A DNA stretch of 64,000 bases from Vibrio superstes (GTDB lineage: Bacteria > Pseudomonadota > Gammaproteobacteria > Enterobacterales > Vibrionaceae), in contig NZ_BCUR01000002.1 of assembly GCF_003569005.1 (NCBI RefSeq), forward strand, positions 34,491 through 98,490, given 5' to 3'. Positions 58,822-64,000 of the stretch are shown here, in pieces. Under the pieces are notes generated by a model. The model did no database searches, was not told the origin of the DNA, and saw only the letters and a program-made list of their open reading frames with translations. Position 1 is the first letter of the stretch; each line of letters starts with the position of its first letter. A program made the translations under genes and the position numbers.

Positions 58822-59454
58822 ATGAATTGGCTGACGAGACACTATTGGCACTGGAAACTAAAGGGCTCCCCTTTTCAATCTCTATTTTCAGAGTCTGATA
58901 GCAGTGAGTACGTGTCTATCGACTGCGAGACCACCAGCCTAGAACCAACACGAGCCGAGCTGGTGACTATTGCCGCCACCAAGATCATCAATAATCGCGT
59001 CATTACTAGCACCCCCTTTCATGTCAAACTCAAGGCACCCCAATCATTGGATGAGAATTCCATCAAGGTCCATCAAATCCGCCATCAAGACCTTGGTGAC
59101 GGATTGGAAGAGAAAGAGGCCTTACTGCAGCTGCTCGACTTTATTGGTAGCCGCCCCATCGTGGGATACCACATTCGCTACGATAAGCGAATTCTCGATA
59201 TTGCATTCAAGAAGCATTTTGGGTTTCCTCTGCCGAATACCATCATAGAGGTAAGCCATATCTATCAGCAGAAGCTGGAAAAACATCTACAAAACGCCTA
59301 TTTCGACCTTAGCCTAGAGGCTATTTGTCGACATTTAGACCTGCCCATTCGTGACCAGCACAACGCGCTTCAAGATGCCATCACTGCTGCGCTGGTATTC
59401 GTTCGTCTCACTAAAGGCGACCTGCCAAGTCTCAATATGCCACATATTAAGTAG
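58822..59454 (+). CDS. DEDDh 3'-5' exonuclease, DNA polymerase III epsilon-like
   Basis: 210-residue exonuclease. ExoI motif SIDCETTSLEP (Asp-x-Glu), ExoII around VGYHIRYDKRILD, and ExoIII with HNALQDA (His and Asp). It is a paralogue of the PolIII proofreading subunit but lacks the polymerase-binding tail. Tightly coupled to the DUF294 gene (2 bp), so the pair probably acts together. Nucleic acid or nucleotide substrate unknown. Confidence 0.88.
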   Translation: MNWLTRHYWHWKLKGSPFQSLFSESDSSEYVSIDCETTSLEPTRAELVTIAATKIINNRVITSTPFHVKLKAPQSLDENSIKVHQIRHQDLGDGLEEKEALLQLLDFIGSRPIVGYHIRYDKRILDIAFKKHFGFPLPNTIIEVSHIYQQKLEKHLQNAYFDLSLEAICRHLDLPIRDQHNALQDAITAALVFVRLTKGDLPSLNMPHIK

Positions 59455-59646
59455 CGATTGAGTTCTCAGTTATCGAAATAACCCTTTAATTTCACAGCGA
59501 TAGTTACCTTCTCATCCTAAAGTCTAATTGTGGAAATTCCGCAGGTAATAGAGAGTTATAACAGTTACCTCGAAATGCCTAACAGACCGTCAGATATTGA
59601 GCGACTGTCACAACTAATAGCGGCAGAGTTCACAAGGAGATCAGCA

Positions 59647-61596
59647 ATGAGTGAAGCCCACATTTATCCAGTTAAACAGAACATCAAATCCGTTACCCAT
59701 GCAGACAACGATACCTACCTAAGCATGTATCAACAGTCCGTTCAAAATCCAGAAATATTCTGGGCAGAGCATGGCAAGATCGTCGACTGGATTAAACCCT
59801 TCACTAAGGTCAAGGAAACCTCTTTTGATACTGGCCATGTGGGTATCAAGTGGTTTGAGGACGGAACATTGAACGTGTCAGCGAACTGTATCGATCGCCA
59901 TCTTGCCGAGCGTGGTGATGAAGTCGCTATCATTTGGGAGGGCGATGACCCTGCCGATGACAAAACCCTTACCTTCAATGAACTGCATAAAGAAGTCTGC
60001 TTATTCTCTAACGCTTTAAAGGCTCAGGGCGTAAAAAAAGGCGATGTCGTGTGTCTCTACATGCCAATGGTGCCTGAAGCAGCCGTTGCAATGTTAGCCT
60101 GTACGCGCATAGGCGCAGTGCACACTGTTGTGTTTGGTGGCTTCTCTCCAGAGGCGCTTGCTGGTCGTATTGACGACTCTGATGCCAAGCTTGTTGTTAC
60201 TGCCGATGAAGGTGTTCGTGGTGGTCGCGCTGTCCCTCTGAAGAAGAATGTGGACGAAGCGCTTCGTAACCCTAACGTCACCACCATTAGCAAGGTGATT
60301 GTATTCCAGCGCACGGGCGCTGATGTTGATTGGAACGCTGATGTGGATGTTTGGTGGCATGATGCCGTGGCTAACGTCGACGCCAACTGCCCACCTGAAG
60401 AAATGAACGCTGAAGACCCGCTGTTTATCTTATACACCTCTGGCTCTACTGGTAAACCAAAGGGCGTACTGCATACCACTGGGGGTTATCTAGTGTATGC
60501 CACTATGACCTTCAAGTACGTGTTTGATTACCAGCCCGATGACGTGTTCTGGTGTACTGCTGACGTAGGTTGGATCACTGGCCACTCTTACTTGGTATAT
60601 GGACCTTTGGCCAACGGCGCGAAAACCATACTATTTGAAGGTGTACCAAACTACCCAAATACCAGCCGTATGAGTGAAGTCGTCGACAAGCACCAAGTCA
60701 CCATTCTCTACACTGCCCCAACAGCCATCCGCGCATTAATGGCAAAAGGCGACGAAGCCATTCAAGGAACCAATCGTAATAGCCTTCGTATTATGGGTTC
60801 GGTGGGTGAGCCTATCAACCCTGAGGCATGGGAGTGGTATTACAACACCATAGGTGACGCGAAGTCACCAATCGTAGATACATGGTGGCAAACAGAAACA
60901 GGTGGAATACTGATTACTCCATTGCCAGGCGCAACTGAGCTAAAACCAGGCTCCGCAACTCGCCCATTCTTTGGTGTACAGCCCGCACTAGTAGACAATA
61001 TGGGGAACCTCATAGAGGGTGAAGCCTCCGGAAACCTAGTCATCCTAGATTCTTGGCCGGGACAAATGCGCACTGTTTATGGAGATCATGACCGCTTTGA
61101 GCAAACCTACTTCTCAACCTTCCAAGGCATGTACTTTACGGGTGATGGCGCAAGGCGAGATGAAGATGGCTATTACTGGATTACCGGTCGTGTCGATGAC
61201 GTACTCAATGTTTCAGGTCACCGAATGGGGACTGCGGAGCTGGAGTCAGCGCTAGTCGCACACGATAAGATTGCGGAAGCGGCGATTGTCGGCGTTCCTC
61301 ATGACATCAAAGGTCAGGCCATTTACGCTTATATCACTCTAAATGCGGGTGAATACCCAAGCGCAGAGCTACACAAAGAGGTGAAGGATTGGGTTCGAAA
61401 AGAAATTGGTCCTATCGCGGTACCTGATACTTTGCACTGGACAGACTCTCTTCCTAAGACTCGCTCAGGTAAGATTATGCGAAGAATACTAAGGAAGATC
61501 GCAACAGGCGATACCAGTAATTTGGGAGATACCTCTACTTTGGCAGACCCAAGTGTGGTTGAGAAACTCATTTCAGAAAAAGGTGAACTGGTTTAG
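59647..61596 (+). CDS. acs: acetyl-CoA synthetase
   Basis: 649-residue AMP-forming enzyme that activates acetate to acetyl-CoA. P-loop [19 protein letters not shown], the A8 hinge with [14 protein letters not shown], and the C-terminal acetylation motif TRSGKIMRR with the regulatory Lys. ATG 59647 has AAGGAG 7 nt upstream and gives the family N-terminus; the GTG at 59530 adds 39 residues unlike it. Target of the CrbS/CrbR switch in Vibrio. 192 bp separate it from the exonuclease gene, so it probably has its own promoter. Confidence 0.96.
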   Translation: MSEAHIYPVKQNIKSVTHADNDTYLSMYQQSVQNPEIFWAEHGKIVDWIKPFTKVKETSFDTGHVGIKWFEDGTLNVSANCIDRHLAERGDEVAIIWEGDDPADDKTLTFNELHKEVCLFSNALKAQGVKKGDVVCLYMPMVPEAAVAMLACTRIGAVHTVVFGGFSPEALAGRIDDSDAKLVVTADEGVRGGRAVPLKKNVDEALRNPNVTTISKVIVFQRTGADVDWNADVDVWWHDAVANVDANCPPEEMNAEDPLFILYTSGSTGKPKGVLHTTGGYLVYATMTFKYVFDYQPDDVFWCTADVGWITGHSYLVYGPLANGAKTILFEGVPNYPNTSRMSEVVDKHQVTILYTAPTAIRALMAKGDEAIQGTNRNSLRIMGSVGEPINPEAWEWYYNTIGDAKSPIVDTWWQTETGGILITPLPGATELKPGSATRPFFGVQPALVDNMGNLIEGEASGNLVILDSWPGQMRTVYGDHDRFEQTYFSTFQGMYFTGDGARRDEDGYYWITGRVDDVLNVSGHRMGTAELESALVAHDKIAEAAIVGVPHDIKGQAIYAYITLNAGEYPSAELHKEVKDWVRKEIGPIAVPDTLHWTDSLPKTRSGKIMRRILRKIATGDTSNLGDTSTLADPSVVEKLISEKGELV

Positions 61597-61628
61597 AACT
61601 GGTTTAGAACTGTCCCAGAACTGGTTTA
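61584..61628 (+). repeat. short direct repeat over the acs stop codon
   Basis: GAACTGGTTTA occurs at 61584-61594 and 61595-61605, and again at 61618-61628 after a broken unit GAACTG (61606-61611). The acs stop TAG is inside the first pair. The pattern suggests slippage or local duplication. Confidence 0.7.
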
Positions 61629-61649
61629 ACCACTTGCTTCAAAACCATT

Positions 61650-61675
61650 AGCCGTCACATCGTGACGGCTTTTTT
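61650..61675 (+). terminator. acs terminator
   Basis: AGCCGTCAC and GTGACGGCT form a 9-bp perfect stem with a 3-nt loop, then T5-6. Confidence 0.93.
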
Positions 61676-61961
61676 GTTTAAACACGGTTACAAATTAAAC
61701 ATAATGAAAATAGACAGTTAGCCTATATTCATTACGTGAAGATTTTTTAGCCGATTTAACATTGACCCAACATTAGGTCACAGCTAACTCTTCTCTCACT
61801 ACTGGTGATTAGACCAGTAAATTGCTGTTAATTTCGTTGAATTAGCTATAATCATGCGCTAATTTGCTTTTTTACAGAAATCTGACTGGAAATTATTCAG
61901 GATTCGTAAAATAATTAAAGGCAACAGTGAATAACTCACAATTACGGAAGATAGCGACAAG
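61676..61961 (+). promoter_or_regulatory. promoter region of aroQ-accBC with operator-like dyad
   Basis: No gene here. A consensus -10 TATAAT lies at 61847-61852, with TTGCTG about 19 nt upstream as a possible -35. A perfect dyad TACTGGT-N6-ACCAGTA sits at 61800-61819, upstream of the -35. It has the half-sites of a FadR-type operator (TGGT/ACCA) but a 6-nt instead of the usual 3-nt gap. Confidence 0.5.
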
Positions 61962-62411
61962 ATGGCAACAAAATCACGCGTTCTACTCCTGAATGGCCCA
62001 AATCTAAATCTACTCGGTAAACGAGAGCCAGAGGTTTACGGTCACGCTACATTAAATGACATAGTCAATAACCTGCATACACAAGCAGAGCAATTGGATG
62101 TAGAACTCACTCATGTTCAATCGAATCGAGAATATGAGTTAATTGAAGCTATTCACGCTGCAATGGGAGAGATTGATTTTATTATCATCAATCCAGCAGC
62201 CTTTACTCACACCAGTGTCGCTCTGAGAGACGCACTACTTGGGGTAAGTATTCCGTTTATAGAGGTTCATTTATCTAACGTACATGCCCGAGAGACATTT
62301 CGTCACCACTCCTATCTTTCAGATAAAGCAGTTGGCGTGATATGTGGACTAGGTGCACAAGGTTACCAATTCGCATTGTCTGCAGCGATAGAACAGCTAC
62401 AGGCAAAATAA
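61962..62411 (+). CDS. aroQ: 3-dehydroquinate dehydratase, type II
   Basis: 149-residue dodecameric shikimate-pathway enzyme. [15 protein letters not shown] with the catalytic Tyr, the substrate-binding [27 protein letters not shown] and [17 protein letters not shown] are all present. It precedes accB by 54 bp; this order is widespread in proteobacteria. Confidence 0.97.
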   Translation: MATKSRVLLLNGPNLNLLGKREPEVYGHATLNDIVNNLHTQAEQLDVELTHVQSNREYELIEAIHAAMGEIDFIIINPAAFTHTSVALRDALLGVSIPFIEVHLSNVHARETFRHHSYLSDKAVGVICGLGAQGYQFALSAAIEQLQAK

Positions 62412-62465
62412 ATCTGAGCTATCTCGACGAATACGAGAGGCCACACACAAGACAAGAGAAGAATC

Positions 62466-62921
62466 ATGGATATTCGCAAAATAAAAAAACTAATCGAACT
62501 TGTAGAAGAATCAGGAATTGCTGAGCTAGAAATTTCTGAAGGTGAAGAATCTGTACGCATCAGCCGCCACGGCAATGCACCTGTAGCTCCGATTCAATAT
62601 GCAGCAGCACCTGCTCCAGTAGCAGCACCTGCTCCAGCGGCGGCTCCAGCAGCAGTTGAAGCACCTGCGGCACCTGCAGAAGCACCAGGTCACAAGGTTC
62701 TTTCTCCAATGGTAGGTACTTTCTACCGTGCACCTGGTCCTGATTCAAAACCATTCGTTGAAGTAGGCCAATCGGTAACTGCTGGTGAAACTATCTGTAT
62801 CGTAGAAGCAATGAAGATGATGAACCAAATCGAAGCTGATAAGTCTGGTGTTGTAACGGCAATCCTTACTGAAGACGGTAGTGCAGTAGAGTTCGACCAA
62901 CCGCTTATCGTTATCGAATAA
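62466..62921 (+). CDS. accB: biotin carboxyl carrier protein of acetyl-CoA carboxylase
   Basis: 151-residue carrier subunit. N-terminal helix-rich domain (about 1-40), a Pro/Ala-rich linker (about 45-75), and a C-terminal biotinyl domain with the biotin-accepting Lys in EAMKMM. It shuttles carboxybiotin from AccC to AccAD in the first step of fatty-acid synthesis. accC begins 14 bp after the stop. Confidence 0.97.
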   Translation: MDIRKIKKLIELVEESGIAELEISEGEESVRISRHGNAPVAPIQYAAAPAPVAAPAPAAAPAAVEAPAAPAEAPGHKVLSPMVGTFYRAPGPDSKPFVEVGQSVTAGETICIVEAMKMMNQIEADKSGVVTAILTEDGSAVEFDQPLIVIE

Positions 62922-62935
62922 TAGAGGTCGATATT

Positions 62936-64000
62936 ATGCTAGACAAATTAGTCATCGCGAACCGAGGCGAAATTGCGCTTCGTATCCTTCGCGCATGTAA
63001 AGAGCTAGGTATTAAAACCGTAGCCGTACACTCAACCGCTGACCGTGACCTTAAACACGTACTACTAGCGGATGAGTCTATCTGTATCGGTCCTGCTCGT
63101 GGTATCGATAGCTACCTGAACATTCCACGTATCATCTCAGCGGCAGAAGTATCTGGCGCTGTAGCGATTCACCCAGGTTACGGTTTCCTATCTGAAAATG
63201 CTGACTTTGCAGAACAAGTAGAGAAATCTGGTTTCATCTTCGTTGGTCCTAAAGCAGAAACAATCCGCATCATGGGTGACAAGGTTGCTGCAATCAACGC
63301 AATGAAAAAGGCAGGCGTACCTTGTGTTCCTGGTTCTGACGGTCCTCTAGATGACAACGAATCAGCTAACAAAGCTCACGCTAAGCGTATTGGTTACCCA
63401 GTAATCATCAAAGCGTCTGGTGGCGGCGGTGGTCGTGGTATGCGCGTGGTTCGCTCTGAGCCAGAGCTAATCGAAGCCATTGCAATGACTCGCGCTGAAG
63501 CAAAATCAGCCTTCAACAACGATATGGTTTACATGGAAAAATTCCTAGAAAACCCTCGTCATGTTGAGGTTCAGATTATTGCTGATGGTCAAGGCGGTGC
63601 TATTCATCTTGGTGAACGTGACTGTTCTATGCAGCGTCGTCACCAGAAGGTTGTTGAGGAAGCTCCGGCTCCAGGCATCACTGACGATATGCGTAAATAC
63701 ATTGGTGAGCGCTGTACTCGCGCTTGTCTTGAGATCAACTACCGTGGTGCAGGTACTTTTGAGTTCCTATATGAAAATGGCGAGTTCTACTTCATTGAAA
63801 TGAACACCCGTATTCAAGTAGAGCACCCAGTCACTGAGATGGTAACAGGTGTAGACCTAATCAAAGAGCAGCTTCGTGTTGCTGCAGGTCAACCTCTGTC
63901 ATTCACTCAGGATGATATTAAGCTACGTGGCCACTCTATCGAGTGTCGTATCAATGCTGAAGACCCAGTGCGCTTCCTACCTTGCCCAGGCAAGATCGAA
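62936..64000 (+). CDS. accC: biotin carboxylase subunit of acetyl-CoA carboxylase (3' end outside window)
   Basis: The frame begins ATG at 62936 and stays open to the window edge, giving 355 residues of an expected 450 or so. N-terminus [17 protein letters not shown], glycine-rich ATP-grasp loop [26 protein letters not shown] and the metal/ATP motif [20 protein letters not shown] are present. Strong codon bias. Partner of AccB in one operon. Confidence 0.97.
   Translation, partial: MLDKLVIANRGEIALRILRACKELGIKTVAVHSTADRDLKHVLLADESICIGPARGIDSYLNIPRIISAAEVSGAVAIHPGYGFLSENADFAEQVEKSGFIFVGPKAETIRIMGDKVAAINAMKKAGVPCVPGSDGPLDDNESANKAHAKRIGYPVIIKASGGGGGRGMRVVRSEPELIEAIAMTRAEAKSAFNNDMVYMEKFLENPRHVEVQIIADGQGGAIHLGERDCSMQRRHQKVVEEAPAPGITDDMRKYIGERCTRACLEINYRGAGTFEFLYENGEFYFIEMNTRIQVEHPVTEMVTGVDLIKEQLRVAAGQPLSFTQDDIKLRGHSIECRINAEDPVRFLPCPGKIE

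Noticed and set aside
59530..59646. N-terminal extension of Acs from a GTG start
   Set aside because: The extra 39 residues do not match the family, and the ATG at 59647 has a strong ribosome site.
60057..60479. 140-residue open frame antisense to acs
   Set aside because: Covers the conserved P-loop region of acs in reverse; Ser/Thr/Ala-rich shadow with no motif.

Overview
The window is a stretch of the main chromosome of a Vibrio-like gammaproteobacterium. The evidence is the gene content and order (orn-rsgA-psd, frdABCD flanked by the EF-P genes, yibN-secB-gpsA-cysE, gpmI-envC-zapB, cpxPRA, fxsA-aspA-dcuA-dsbD) and the acetate-switch genes crbR/crbS, a symporter of the VC_2705 type and acs. 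Protein sequences look closest to Vibrionaceae throughout. There is no prophage, transposase gene, CRISPR array or rRNA. The only mobile-type DNA is a 263-bp MITE-like element and a pair of two-hairpin repeats.

Layout. 1-3.1 kb: two tRNAs, orn, rsgA, psd. 3.1-8.7 kb: a TetR regulator, menA, rraA, an SLC13 transporter, a glycerophosphodiester phosphodiesterase and an EamA permease. 8.9-15.1 kb: epmA, frdABCD, efp and epmB, so the EF-P beta-lysylation genes flank the fumarate reductase operon. 15.2-23.1 kb: a small repeat-type secreted protein, ybiT, modF and a very large secreted pullulanase. 23.4-28.9 kb: groESL, a MATE pump, cysE and gpsA. 29.1-38.9 kb: secB, yibN, gpmI, envC, zapB, glpX, a DUF805 protein, a CHMI-family tautomerase, tpiA, pfkA and fieF; much of this is glycolysis and gluconeogenesis. 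39.0-42.0 kb: a 50-residue DUF5363 protein and the Cpx envelope-stress genes. 42.0-48.2 kb: trmL, fxsA, aspA, dcuA, dsbD. 48.3-61.6 kb: the acetate-switch region, with response regulator, two-subunit sodium:solute symporter, an unknown membrane-anchored protein, the SLC5-type hybrid kinase CrbS, an MFS permease, a cNMP/CBS/DUF294 protein with an adjoining exonuclease, and acs. 61.9-64.0 kb: aroQ, accB and the start of accC, which runs off the window.

Together the region is housekeeping-rich and weighted to central carbon metabolism. frd, aspA and dcuA serve anaerobic fumarate respiration (aspartate to fumarate, C4-dicarboxylate exchange, fumarate to succinate). crbR, the symporter, crbS and acs serve acetate recovery, and aroQ-accBC lead into fatty-acid synthesis.

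The most interesting items are the structured MITE just upstream of crbS, the paired hairpin repeats with compensatory base changes, an unknown membrane-anchored protein overlapping the 3' end of crbS, a hairpin covering the start of the EamA gene, and a ModF whose first ATP site has lost its P-loop lysine.
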